DNA of 64,000 nt, from the NCBI RefSeq assembly GCF_008085905.1, contig NZ_VSFF01000014.1, forward strand, positions 124,001-188,000, read 5' to 3'. Numbering within the stretch: position 1 is the stretch's first letter; the number at the start of each line of letters is the position of its first letter. The translations under genes and the position numbers were made by a program. The DNA comes from Actinomadura syzygii (GTDB taxonomy: Bacteria > Actinomycetota > Actinomycetes > Streptosporangiales > Streptosporangiaceae). Positions 1 to 8,400 of the stretch are shown here, piece after piece. The notes under the pieces are model-generated. The model was not told where the DNA came from, did no database searches, and worked only from the letters and a program-made list of their open reading frames with translations.

Positions 1-554
1 GCGATCCGGCGGATCTCGTGGAGCGCGAGGTCCCGGTCGTACATGCCGGGGACGCCCAGGTACGCCCACGCCCCGCCGGGCTCCCCGGCCGCCGCGTCCA
101 CGACGAGCATGTCCACGTCGGCGGACTGGAGCGCGATCGCGGCGTCGTGCGGGTAGAGCGGGACGACCTTCGCCTGCTCCCCGAGCAGCGCCGCCGTCCG
201 GCCGCCGAGCACGCCCGCGATGATCATCCGGTCGCAGGGCCCGGCGACGAGGAGCCGGTTCTCCGGCCGGTCGACGCGGTCCACCGGGACGCCCTGGTTC
301 CCCGCCGACGCGGGCGCCGACACGGGCGCGTTCCGCTTGCGCCAGAGCCGGTACAGGTCCTTCGGCAGCCGCTTGCCGCGCTTGGGGTTGCGCGCCGCGC
401 CCGCGACGAGGCGCCCGAACTGCACGGCGGTCGACGCCTCCAGCGCGGCGAGCCGCCGCTCCAGCTCGGCGAGCCGCTCCTCGCGCTCGCGCAGCCGCGC
501 CCGCAGCCGGCCGAGCTGCTGGTACGCCTTCGCGTTCCGGCTGTCCTCACTCAC
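1..554 (-). CDS. Glycosyltransferase-like surface polysaccharide protein (partial, C-terminus outside window)
   Basis: The frame is open from a GTG at 554 to the window edge, about 184 residues without a stop. The GTG overlaps the end of the epimerase gene, so the two are probably translationally coupled. The first 45 residues are charged and leucine-rich (ARLREREERLAELERRL), a predicted coiled coil. They are followed by a basic stretch and then a Rossmann-like segment (LLVAGPCDRMIIAGVLGG, then DVDMLVVDAAAGEPGG) that resembles the N-terminal domain of glycosyltransferases whose catalytic half follows. Third codon positions are almost all G/C in this frame, unlike the other frames. The glycosyltransferase reading is an inference from that segment and from neighbours that make and use UDP-ManNAc sugars. 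The catalytic part is not visible. Confidence 0.6.
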   Translation of the reverse strand, partial: MSEDSRNAKAYQQLGRLRARLREREERLAELERRLAALEASTAVQFGRLVAGAARNPKRGKRLPKDLYRLWRKRNAPVSAPASAGNQGVPVDRVDRPENRLLVAGPCDRMIIAGVLGGRTAALLGEQAKVVPLYPHDAAIALQSADVDMLVVDAAAGEPGGAWAYLGVPGMYDRDLALHEIRRI

Positions 555-1629
555 CCAGGTACTCCATGATCACTTCTGCGATGCGGGGACCGGCGTGGCC
601 GTCCCACAGCGGCGGTTTCCGCTCCCCCGCCCGCGCGCCCGACTCCAGGACCTTGCGCACTTCCGGCACGACCTCCTCGAACGTCACCAGCCGGTTCGTG
701 CCGTGCGTGATGGTGATGGGCCGCTCGGTGTTCGGCCGGACGGTCAGGCACGGCACGCCGAGGATCGTCGTCTCCTCCTGGAGTCCCCCCGAGTCCGTGA
801 CGACCGCCGCCGCGCCCCGCACGGCCGCGATGAAGTCGATGTACCCGAGCGGATCGAGAATGTGCACGCGGTCGTGCGCGTCCAGCCCGGCGGCGAGCAG
901 GTTCGCCCTGCCGCGCGGGTGCACCGGGATCACCAGGTCGGCGAGGTCGGCCACGCCGTGCAGGTGCCGGACGAGCGCCGCCGCCGTGTCCGGCTCGTCC
1001 ACGTTCGCCGGACGGTGCATCGTCGCGAGGACGTACCGCTCCGGCAGCCCGTGCTCCGCCCGCACCCGCTCGGTGTCGAAGGCGTCGAGGTTCGCGAGCA
1101 GCGTGTCGATCATCGGGTTGCCGACGAAGTGCGCGCGCGACACCGGGACGCCCTCGTCCGCCAGGTGCCCGACCGCCTCCGGGCTCGTGACGAGGCAGAG
1201 CGCGGAGAGCTGGTCGGTGAGGCGGCGGTTGACCTCCTCGGGCATCGTCATGTCGAAGCTGCGCAGCCCGGCCTCCACGTGGGCCACCGGGATGTGCAGC
1301 TTGGCCGCGACCAGCGCGGCGGCGATCGTCGAGTTCACGTCGCCGTACACGATGACGAGGGCGGGTGAACGCCCGATGAACTCCCGCTCAAGGCCGATCA
1401 TGAGCGCGGCGGTCTGCTCGGCGTGCCCGCCGGAGCCGACGCCGAGGTTCACGTCCGGCTCCGGCAGGCCCAGCTCGTCGAAGAAGATCTCCGACATCCG
1501 GGCGTCGTAGTGCTGGCCGGTGTGGACCACGGCCTGCTCGGCGCCCGCCGCCCGCAGCGCGCCGATCACCGGCGCCGCCTTGACGAAGTTCGGCCGCGCC
1601 CCGAGGACGTGCACGATGGGTCCCAACAC
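547..1629 (-). CDS. wecB: UDP-N-acetylglucosamine 2-epimerase, non-hydrolysing
   Basis: Interconverts UDP-GlcNAc and UDP-ManNAc in the cytoplasm. The 360-residue length matches the family. The N-terminal motif VHVLGARPNFVKAAPVIGAL, the HVEAGLRSFDMTMPEE segment near residue 115, a conserved NPMIDTL, and TDSGGLQEE with the following nucleotide-binding loop are typical. I chose the GTG at 1629 because AGAAGGGA lies just upstream as a ribosome binding site. The longer frame from ATG 1647 would read that site as codons (AGA, AGG, GAA, ATT) that are otherwise rare here. It is divergent from the GT4 gene at 1672. Together with the dehydrogenase at 3136 it would supply UDP-ManNAc and UDP-ManNAcA for the polysaccharide cluster. 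Confidence 0.93.
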   Translation of the reverse strand: MLGPIVHVLGARPNFVKAAPVIGALRAAGAEQAVVHTGQHYDARMSEIFFDELGLPEPDVNLGVGSGGHAEQTAALMIGLEREFIGRSPALVIVYGDVNSTIAAALVAAKLHIPVAHVEAGLRSFDMTMPEEVNRRLTDQLSALCLVTSPEAVGHLADEGVPVSRAHFVGNPMIDTLLANLDAFDTERVRAEHGLPERYVLATMHRPANVDEPDTAAALVRHLHGVADLADLVIPVHPRGRANLLAAGLDAHDRVHILDPLGYIDFIAAVRGAAAVVTDSGGLQEETTILGVPCLTVRPNTERPITITHGTNRLVTFEEVVPEVRKVLESGARAGERKPPLWDGHAGPRIAEVIMEYLGE

Positions 1630-1657
1630 AATTTCCCTTCTGTTCATCGGGGTTGCC

Positions 1658-1663
1658 TACGCT
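1658..1663 (+). promoter_or_regulatory. Candidate -10 hexamer for a leaderless GT4 transcript
   Basis: TACGCT fits the actinobacterial TANNNT consensus and lies 8 nt before the GTG at 1672. There is no purine-rich ribosome binding site between them. The same arrangement recurs before several other starts in this window. Confidence 0.4.
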
Positions 1664-1671
1664 CGCCCGCC

Positions 1672-3111
1672 GTGCCCACAAAAAAGCCCGTCTACCTGGC
1701 CGGACTCGCCTGGCGGCAGCTCCGGGACGATCCCGGCAGAGCCGCCCGACTGGCCGTCCGGCTGCTGGCCCGCGCGCCGTTCGGCCGCCGGCTGCGCACG
1801 TCCGGGCTCGCCGTCCCGAAGCCGCGGGACGTCCGGCGCGAGACCGCCGACCTGCGCCGCCTGCTGGAGCACGCGCCGTCCGCCCCGGTCCGTGAGCGGG
1901 CGTCGGCGCGGCCCGTCGAAGGCGTCCTGCAGTTCGTGACCAACGCTCTGCCCTGCACGAACGCGGGTTACACCGTCCGGACCCACCGGATCGCGCTCGC
2001 CCAGCACGCCATGGGCTTCGACCCGCACGTGGTGACGCGGCTCGGATATCCGCTGAACCAGGGCGTCGGCGACGCGCGGCCGCGCGTCGAGGTCGACGGG
2101 CTCGCCTACCACCGGCTGCTGCCGCGGTGGCCCGCCGCCGACCCGCTGCGGGCCGTCGCGAAGAGCGCCGACCTCGCCGGGCCGCTGGTCGAGGAGCTGC
2201 GGCCGTCCGTCCTGCACGCGGTCAGCAACCACCTGAACGCGGCGGTGGCGCTGGAGCTCGGCCGCCGCCACGGGCTGCCCGTGGTCTACGAGGTGCGCGG
2301 CTTCCTGGAGGATTCCTGGCTGTCCCGCGACCCGGCGCACAGCGAGTCCGACGACTTCTACCGGCTGACCCGGGAGCTGGAGACCCGCCGCATGACCGAG
2401 GCGGACGCGGTCGTGACGCTCGGCGAGGCGATGCGGGCGGAGATCGCGTCCCGCGGCGTCCCGATGGAGAAGATCTTCACCGTCCCGAACGGGGTGGACG
2501 AGGCGTTCCTCGAACCGCTGCCGGACCCGGGCGGCCTGCGCGCCCGGCTCGGCATCCGCGACGACGCCACCGTCGTCGGGCTCACGTCGTCGTTCTACGG
2601 CTACGAGGGCATCGACACGCTGATCGACGCCGCGGCGCTGCTGCGCGATAAGGGTGCGCCCGTAACCCTGCTGCTCGTGGGCGACGGCCCGGAGCGCGGC
2701 GCGCTCGAACGGCGCGCCGCCGGGCACGGCGTTCACGCCGTGTTCACCGGGCGGGTGCCGATGGAGTCCGTTCGCCGATTCCACGCCGTCCTCGATGTTT
2801 TCGCGGTTCCGCGTCGCGCGGACCGGGTGTGCCAACTGGTGACGCCTCTGAAGCCGATCGAGGCGATGGCAGGGGGAATCCCCGTCATAGCCAGTGATGT
2901 CAGGGCACTTCGCGAAATCGTGGAACCGGGCGTGACCGGCGAGTTAACAGTTCCGGAAGACCCGGAAGCATGGGCGAATTGTCTGGAAGACCTGGCTTAC
3001 AGTCCGGAAAGAAGGCAGAAAATCGGGCGGTCGGCCCGGGAATGGGTCCGCGCGGAACGCACTTGGCGGGCCGTCGCGGAGCGATATCGGGCCGCTTACG
3101 CCATCACATAA
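1672..3111 (+). CDS. GT4-family glycosyltransferase
   Basis: A 479-residue retaining GT-B glycosyltransferase, probably cytoplasmic, adding a sugar to a surface polysaccharide. Residues 1-80 are a basic extension. The first Rossmann domain begins near VEGVLQFVTNALPCTNAGYT, and the second contains FTVPNGVD, LLLVGDGPERGALE and the donor-site motif PLKPIEAMAGGIPVIASD. GTG 1672 is preferred over the longer frame from 1423, which would run antisense through the whole 5' half of wecB. Codon 425 (positions 2944-2946) is TTA, a very rare leucine codon here that in Streptomyces makes translation depend on the bldA tRNA. Codons after about 2790 are less GC-biased than the rest. Donor and acceptor cannot be told from sequence; UDP-ManNAc or ManNAcA is suggested by context. 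Confidence 0.88.
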   Translation: MPTKKPVYLAGLAWRQLRDDPGRAARLAVRLLARAPFGRRLRTSGLAVPKPRDVRRETADLRRLLEHAPSAPVRERASARPVEGVLQFVTNALPCTNAGYTVRTHRIALAQHAMGFDPHVVTRLGYPLNQGVGDARPRVEVDGLAYHRLLPRWPAADPLRAVAKSADLAGPLVEELRPSVLHAVSNHLNAAVALELGRRHGLPVVYEVRGFLEDSWLSRDPAHSESDDFYRLTRELETRRMTEADAVVTLGEAMRAEIASRGVPMEKIFTVPNGVDEAFLEPLPDPGGLRARLGIRDDATVVGLTSSFYGYEGIDTLIDAAALLRDKGAPVTLLLVGDGPERGALERRAAGHGVHAVFTGRVPMESVRRFHAVLDVFAVPRRADRVCQLVTPLKPIEAMAGGIPVIASDVRALREIVEPGVTGELTVPEDPEAWANCLEDLAYSPERRQKIGRSAREWVRAERTWRAVAERYRAAYAIT

Positions 3112-3135
3112 ATCGCTGCGAAGGGAGCCACCGGC

Positions 3136-4398
3136 GTGGATCTGGTGGTCATCGGACTCGGCTACGTGGGACTGCCGCTCGTGCGCGAGGCGAGCCGGGC
3201 GGGCCTTCGGGTCGCCGGGCTCGACCGCGACGCGCGCGTGGTCGCCGGGCTCAAGGCCGGACTGTCGCACATCGACGACGTCTCGCCCGCCGAGATCGAG
3301 GAGATGCTGGAGGCCGGGTTCGTCCCGAGCCTCCAGGAGGACGTCCTGGACGGCGCCCGCACCGTGGTGATCTGCGTGCCGACGCCGCTGTCCCCGGAAG
3401 GCGGACCCGACCTCACCGCGGTGCGCGGCGCGTCCGAGACGGTCGCCCGGCACCTGGAGCCGGGGACGCTCGTGGTGCTGGAGTCGACCACCTACCCGGG
3501 CACGACGGAGGAGGTCGTCCGGCCGATCCTGGAGTCGTCCGGGCTGGTCGCCGGGGAGGAGTTCCACCTGGCGTTCTCGCCGGAGCGGATCGACCCGGGC
3601 AACCCGGTCTACGGCGTGCGCAACACGCCGAAGATCGTCGGCGGGCTCGAACCGTGCTGCGCGTCGGCCGCGTCGGCGTTCTACGGCAAGTTCGTCGAGC
3701 GGGTCGTGGAGGCCAAGGGCACCCGCGAGGCCGAGATGGCGAAGCTCCTGGAGAACACCTACCGGCACGTCAACATCGCGCTGGTCAACGAGATGGCCGT
3801 GTTCTGCAACGAGCTCGGCATCGACCTGTGGGACGCGATCGACTGCGCCGCCACCAAGCCGTTCGGGTTCCAGGCGTTCCGCCCGGGGCCGGGCGTCGGC
3901 GGGCACTGCATCCCGATCGACCCGAACTACCTGTCGTACAAGGTCCGGTCGCTGGGCTACCCGTTCCGGTTCGTGGAGCTGGCCCAGGAGATCAACGACC
4001 GGATGCCGCGGTACGTCGCGGAACGCGCGCAACAGCTCCTCAACCGGGAGGGACGCGCGCTCAAGGACGCGAAGGTCCTGCTCCTCGGCGTCACCTACAA
4101 GGCCGACATCGCCGACCAGCGCGAGTCGCCCGCCCGTCCGGTGGCGCGGCGGCTGGCGAGGCTCGGCGCCGACCTGTCGTTCCACGACCCGTTCGTCACG
4201 TCCTGGGACGTGGACGGGGAGGCCGTCCGGAACGCGGGCGCCGACCTGCCCGCCGCGCTGGCCGCCGCGGACCTCGCGATCGTGCTGGCCGGGCACGCGG
4301 CCTACGACCCGGAGACGCTGACGCGGCACGCGCGGCTGCTGTTCGACACCCGCGGCCGGACGCGGGACGCCCAGACCGACGCCGTCGAGTTGCTCTAG
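3136..4398 (+). CDS. wecC: UDP-N-acetyl-D-mannosamine dehydrogenase-like nucleotide-sugar dehydrogenase
   Basis: Oxidises the C6 hydroxyl of a UDP-sugar to a carboxylate using two NAD+. With wecB next door the likely substrate is UDP-ManNAc and the product UDP-ManNAcA. The 420 residues contain the NAD-binding VVIGLGYVGLPLV at the N-terminus, the central-domain segment LAFSPERIDPGN, the catalytic cysteine in GVGGHCIPIDPNYLSY and the C-terminal VTYKADIADQRESPA. The GGHCIP motif separates the WecC/VipA branch from UDP-glucose dehydrogenases, which carry GGGCLPKD as in the gene at 27511. The GTG start has AAGGGAG about 9 nt upstream and follows the GT4 gene by 24 bp, so the two are probably co-transcribed. 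Confidence 0.88.
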   Translation: MDLVVIGLGYVGLPLVREASRAGLRVAGLDRDARVVAGLKAGLSHIDDVSPAEIEEMLEAGFVPSLQEDVLDGARTVVICVPTPLSPEGGPDLTAVRGASETVARHLEPGTLVVLESTTYPGTTEEVVRPILESSGLVAGEEFHLAFSPERIDPGNPVYGVRNTPKIVGGLEPCCASAASAFYGKFVERVVEAKGTREAEMAKLLENTYRHVNIALVNEMAVFCNELGIDLWDAIDCAATKPFGFQAFRPGPGVGGHCIPIDPNYLSYKVRSLGYPFRFVELAQEINDRMPRYVAERAQQLLNREGRALKDAKVLLLGVTYKADIADQRESPARPVARRLARLGADLSFHDPFVTSWDVDGEAVRNAGADLPAALAAADLAIVLAGHAAYDPETLTRHARLLFDTRGRTRDAQTDAVELL

Positions 4399-4455
4399 CC
4401 GGTGGCGGCCCCGGTTCCCGGCGGTCCTCCTAGCACGGGGGGTCCAATCGCCCGG

Positions 4456-4478
4456 CGTCGTCCACGCCATGGACGACG
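4456..4478 (+). terminator. Hairpin downstream of wecC
   Basis: CGTCGTCC (4456-4463) pairs perfectly with GGACGACG (4471-4478) across a 7-nt loop, 58 bp after the wecC stop and before the next glycosyltransferase. No U-tract follows, so this could be an attenuator or a weak terminator. Confidence 0.35.
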
Positions 4479-4559
4479 GGAATTCATCGGCGATTTCCAT
4501 CCGGGTCCAAGACTCGGCGGCAGGGGACGACGATTCCGAATCATGCGGAGTGGGTGAGA

Positions 4560-5714
4560 ATGCGGGTCTGTGTCTGCACCGTGGTGCACCATCCCGAAGA
4601 CGCGCGCATTCTGCACCGGCAGATACGCGCCCTGCTCGACGCCGGCCACGAGGTCACATATATCGCTCCATTCCGGGCCTGCAACGCGACCCCGTGGCGG
4701 GAGATCAGCCCGGTGGACATCCCGCGCGCGGCGGGGCGGCGCCGGTTCCGCGCCCTGCGCGCCGCGCACCGCGCGCTGGCCGAGCACGCCGCCTACGCCG
4801 ACGTGATCCTGCTGCACGACCCCGAGCTGCTGGTGTCCCTGCCCCGCGAGGTGAGCAGGCGGACGGTCGTCTGGGACGTCCACGAGGACACCGCCGCCGC
4901 GCTCGGCGCCAAGGGCTGGCTGCCCGGCCCGGCGCGCCCGCTGCTGCGCCCGGCCGTGCACCGGCTGGAGAAGCGCACCGAGCGGAGGCACCGGCTGCTG
5001 CTCGCCGAGGAGGGCTACCGGGAGCGGTTCGGCCGCGAGCACCCGGTCGTGCCGAACACCACCTACGTGTCCGACCGGCGGCCGCCGGAGCCGGACGGCC
5101 GCCGCGCCGTGTACGTCGGGCAGCTGTCCCGGGCGCGCGGCGCGCTCGACATGATCGAGATGGCCCGGTCGCTGGCCGCCGAGGACGTGCTGGTCGAGCT
5201 GATCGGCGCCGCGGACATCGACGTCCGGGACGCGCTGCGGGCGGCCCAGCGCGAGGGGATCCTGCGCTGGTACGGGTTCGTCCCGAACGACCGGGCGCTG
5301 CGCATCGCCGAGGGCGCCATGGCCGGGCTCGCGCTGCTGCACGACGAGCCGAACTACCGGCACTCCATGCCGACCAAGGTCGTCGAGTACATGGCCCGCG
5401 GCGTCCCGGTGATCACGACGCCGAACCCGCCCGCCGTGGACATCGTCGAGCCCGCCGACTGCGGGCTGGTCGTCCCGTTCGACGACCCGGAGTCGGCGGC
5501 GAAGGCCGTGCTGCGGCTGCGCGACGACCCGGACCTGCGCGCCGCCATGGGCGAGCGCGGCTACCGGACGGCCCGCGAGCGGTTCCACTGGCCCGTCCAC
5601 GCCGAGCGCTTCGTCGCCCAGCTCGAAGCGTGGGCGGGTCGCTCCTCCCTCAGCCGGGTCAGGGAGCCCGAGCCCGGCCCGGGGCCCGAGCCGGAGCCGG
5701 TTCCCGAGTTCTGA
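4560..5714 (+). CDS. GT4-family glycosyltransferase
   Basis: A 384-residue GT-B enzyme. It has the N-terminal MRVCVCTVVHHPEDARIL, an acceptor-domain VILLHDPELL, VVWDVHEDTAA, and the donor-domain VVEYMARGVPVITTPNPPAV, where the E-x-MARG-x-P pattern is the usual nucleotide-sugar site. ATG 4560 is chosen because GGAG lies 9 nt upstream; the GTG at 4554 would leave only 3 nt. The last 30 residues are a low-complexity Pro/Glu tail (PEPGPGPEPEPVPEF) not expected in the fold. It follows wecC on the same strand after 161 bp containing a hairpin. It most likely extends the ManNAc/ManNAcA polysaccharide, but the linkage is not predictable. Confidence 0.87.
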   Translation: MRVCVCTVVHHPEDARILHRQIRALLDAGHEVTYIAPFRACNATPWREISPVDIPRAAGRRRFRALRAAHRALAEHAAYADVILLHDPELLVSLPREVSRRTVVWDVHEDTAAALGAKGWLPGPARPLLRPAVHRLEKRTERRHRLLLAEEGYRERFGREHPVVPNTTYVSDRRPPEPDGRRAVYVGQLSRARGALDMIEMARSLAAEDVLVELIGAADIDVRDALRAAQREGILRWYGFVPNDRALRIAEGAMAGLALLHDEPNYRHSMPTKVVEYMARGVPVITTPNPPAVDIVEPADCGLVVPFDDPESAAKAVLRLRDDPDLRAAMGERGYRTARERFHWPVHAERFVAQLEAWAGRSSLSRVREPEPGPGPEPEPVPEF

Positions 5715-5738
5715 GCCCTCATCCGCCCCCCGCCCCGC

Positions 5739-5760
5739 GGCGTCAGGACGGCGTCAGGAC
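5739..5760. repeat. Tandem 11-bp duplication across a stop codon
   Basis: GGCGTCAGGAC occurs twice in direct succession (5739-5749 and 5750-5760). The second copy carries the stop codon of the minus-strand propeller gene, and the first supplies another TGA 11 nt further on, in a different frame. Confidence 0.8.
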
Positions 5761-7685
5761 GGCGCCCGCAGCCGGTAGGCGACCGACCGCGCGAGCCGCG
5801 CGGCCGCGCCCGGCGGGCGGTCGGCCTCCACGACCACGACGCAGCGGGCGACGCGCAGCGCGATCATCCCGGCGGTGGGGCCGATCTCGTACGCCTCGTC
5901 GGCCCCGATGTCGCGCCGCCGCCGCGACTGCGCCTGGGTGGCCTGGAGGGCGTCCAGCATCCGCGACGCGGCCTGGTCGGTGCGCGCCGTCCAGCGGACG
6001 CTGACCGTGAAGCCGCCCGCCGCGCCCTCCTCGTGGCCGGGGCCGGTGGGACGGTTCGACGGCGAGGCCGTCCCGGACGGGCTCGCGGACGGATCCCGCG
6101 TCCGCCGCTCCCGGTGGTCGGCCAGCGGCGGGCGGTCGGCCGCGCCGCCCGAATCGCGGTGGCGCGGCTCGTAGGCGCAGGACACCGGGTGCGGCAGCCG
6201 GACGCCCCCGGCGCTCGCGTAGGCGGGCGCGGAGCGGTGGCCGGGCATCCGCGCGGCAGCGAGGTCGGGCTTCTTCAGCAGCGCGCAGGCGTCCGGCCAG
6301 TCGGCCGCCGGGACGCCGTCCAGCTCCGCCGGTCCCGGGCCGAGGAGCCCGCCGCGGAGCACGACGAGCCGGGTCGCGCCGTCCGGCCGCGGCGCCGCCT
6401 GCGGGACGGCCGCGTACAGCAGCCCGCCCGTCGCCGCGAGCCACGGCCGCGCGCCCGGCAGGTCGGGGTTCATGGCGAACGGCGCGGGCGCGGTCGCGGT
6501 GCGCCCGTCGAGCGGCTCGACGATGTCGACGCCCGCCGGGAGCAGCCGCTCCGACAGCCGGGGACGCAGCGCGAACACCTCCCCGCCCGCCTGCGTCAGC
6601 GCCGCGTACGCGGGGACGTCCCGCCGCCACTCCACCCGCCCGGACGGCACCCGCACCGCCTCCATCCGGGTGGCGCCGCGCTTCGCGCCCTTCGGGTGGT
6701 AGACGACCACGAGCCGCCCGGCGGCGAGGACGCCGGGGCACATCGCGTCGCCGCACACGTCGCCCGCCCAGGCGGCGAACTGCTCGCCGTCGTCGCCGAA
6801 CGCGCGCAGCGCCGTGCCGTCGGAGGCGAGGGTGACGCCGTCCAGCATGGACACGTCCGGGGACTCCTCGGAGCCGAGCCGCCGGTCCCAGCGGACGTCG
6901 CCCTTCGCCGGGTCGACCGCGAGCAGCCGCCCGCGCCGGTCGCCGCCCGCGCACTCCAGCGCGAGCGCGGTGAGCGTCTCCCGCCCGTCGGAGGGCCGCG
7001 CGCCGCCCTCGGCGAGGCGGCAGCCGCGCGGCAGCGGCAGCCGCCAGACCTGGCGCCCGGTGACGGCGGAGACGCCGAACAGCGTCCGGCGCGGCTCGTC
7101 GGTGGTGAGCAGCACGTCCGACCCGGCGGGCCAGCGCAGCGTCGTCCGGGAGACGGCGGCGGGCCGGGTGCCCTCCCGCCGCCACAGCAGGCCGCCCGAC
7201 AGCGCGTCGAACGCGACGAGCAGCCGGTCGGAGCGGTCGCCGTCCCGCTCGAAGTAGGCGACGAGCCGGGACCGGGTGGACGCCCAGCCGAGCAGCGTCC
7301 AGCCGGACCGGCGGTAGCTCCAGCGGGGCCCGCCGGTGCGCGCGTCGCGGACGTCGAGCCCGCGCCCGGACGCCGTGACGAGCTGCCCCTGCGCGACCGC
7401 GTAGGCGACGCCGTCGAAGCCGGGGACGGAGCCGTGGTGCGTGCGGGTCGTCCGCTCCCAGCTCACCGCGAGGGGGCCGGGCGGCGGACCGACCTCGCGC
7501 TGCGGCGTGACCGGCTCGGCGGTCACGGTGTGCCGGACCTGCCACCACTCCGCGCCGAGCACGAACCGGTCGACGAGGACGGCGCACACCGCGATGGCGA
7601 CCGCCCCGGAGACCAGGCCGAGGGCCACGCGGACACCGCCCACGGACTCCGGCCGGCCACCGGGCCGGTGCCGGCTCGCGACCAC
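5754..7685 (-). CDS. Membrane-anchored PQQ-like beta-propeller protein
   Basis: A 643-residue protein with a short cytoplasmic N-terminus, one transmembrane helix around residues 18-42 (LGLVSGAVAIAVCAVLVD) and a large extracytoplasmic domain of repeated propeller blades. Blade signatures include DVRDARTGGPRWSY, FDALSGGLLWRREG, VSAVTGRQVWRLPL, AVDPAKGDVRWDRR and VRVPSGRVEWRRDV, each a D/x-TG-x-x-W strand as in PQQ dehydrogenase and BamB folds. After residue 530 comes a distinct C-terminal domain with a Pro/Ser-rich linker. No PQQ-binding or catalytic residues are evident, so a scaffold or sensor role is more likely than an enzyme. GTG 7685 is preferred because AGGAGG lies 9 nt upstream; a longer frame from 7790 would overlap the divergent HD gene. 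Confidence 0.75.
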   Translation of the reverse strand: MVASRHRPGGRPESVGGVRVALGLVSGAVAIAVCAVLVDRFVLGAEWWQVRHTVTAEPVTPQREVGPPPGPLAVSWERTTRTHHGSVPGFDGVAYAVAQGQLVTASGRGLDVRDARTGGPRWSYRRSGWTLLGWASTRSRLVAYFERDGDRSDRLLVAFDALSGGLLWRREGTRPAAVSRTTLRWPAGSDVLLTTDEPRRTLFGVSAVTGRQVWRLPLPRGCRLAEGGARPSDGRETLTALALECAGGDRRGRLLAVDPAKGDVRWDRRLGSEESPDVSMLDGVTLASDGTALRAFGDDGEQFAAWAGDVCGDAMCPGVLAAGRLVVVYHPKGAKRGATRMEAVRVPSGRVEWRRDVPAYAALTQAGGEVFALRPRLSERLLPAGVDIVEPLDGRTATAPAPFAMNPDLPGARPWLAATGGLLYAAVPQAAPRPDGATRLVVLRGGLLGPGPAELDGVPAADWPDACALLKKPDLAAARMPGHRSAPAYASAGGVRLPHPVSCAYEPRHRDSGGAADRPPLADHRERRTRDPSASPSGTASPSNRPTGPGHEEGAAGGFTVSVRWTARTDQAASRMLDALQATQAQSRRRRDIGADEAYEIGPTAGMIALRVARCVVVVEADRPPGAAARLARSVAYRLRAPS

Positions 7686-7776
7686 GACCGCGCCCCTCCT
7701 TCCGCGTACCGTGCCTGTCAGACGCGACACCCACCATGCCCTGTGCGGGACGTCCGCGCGACTGAACGGAGGAACC

Positions 7777-8367
7777 GTGGAGGTCTTCACACACTGGCGA
7801 ACCTGGGACGAGGCCCGCGCCGCCCTGGTCGGGACGGAGATCGACCTGGAGGCGGTCGGCCGCGCCGCGGAGGCGGCGGAGCGGTGGCACGGCGACCAGC
7901 GGCGGCCGACCGGCGCGCCCTACCTCGAGCACCTGCTCGAAGCGCTCGAGGTGCTGGTCAGCGGCCCTCGCGTGACCGACACGGCGGTGCTGTCGGCCGC
8001 GCTGCTGCACGACGTCGTCGAGGACACGTCCGCGACCCTCGCGGACGTGGAGGCGGAGTTCGGCCCGGTGGTGACCGAGCTGGTCGACTGGGTCACCAAG
8101 CCGCCCGCGGGCGGGGCCGGGCGCCAGGCCAGGCGCGCCGCGAAGGCCGCCTACCTGCGCCGCCTCCGCGACGCGCCCCGCGATGCCGTGCTCGTCAAGC
8201 TCGCCGACCGCGTCAGCAACGTGCAGACCCTCGACCGGATGCCGCCGGACTTCCAGCGCCGCTACTACGCCGAGACGGTGACGTACATCGTCCCGCTGGC
8301 GGAGGCCGAGCCCTGGTTCGCGGACTGGTACGCGGAATGGCGGCGGAGTTTCACCCACCTGAAGTGA
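7777..8367 (+). CDS. HD-domain phosphohydrolase (RelA/SpoT hydrolase-like, stand-alone)
   Basis: A 196-residue protein resembling the isolated (p)ppGpp hydrolase domain (MESH1 or SAH type). It has an early H in AERWHGDQRRPTGAPYLEH, the metal-binding HD pair in AALLHDVVEDT near residue 72, and a further acidic site in VLVKLADRVSNVQTLD. These are the H...HD...D metal ligands of the superfamily. No synthetase, TGS or ACT domain is present, and the length suits a small alarmone or nucleotide hydrolase. GTG 7777 follows GGAGG by a few nt. The longer frame from 7441 would lie antisense to the propeller gene. Substrate specificity is inferred only from the family. Confidence 0.8.
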   Translation: MEVFTHWRTWDEARAALVGTEIDLEAVGRAAEAAERWHGDQRRPTGAPYLEHLLEALEVLVSGPRVTDTAVLSAALLHDVVEDTSATLADVEAEFGPVVTELVDWVTKPPAGGAGRQARRAAKAAYLRRLRDAPRDAVLVKLADRVSNVQTLDRMPPDFQRRYYAETVTYIVPLAEAEPWFADWYAEWRRSFTHLK

Positions 8368-8400
8368 CCGATTGGTCATGGAGTGGGAGGATGCGGTGCC

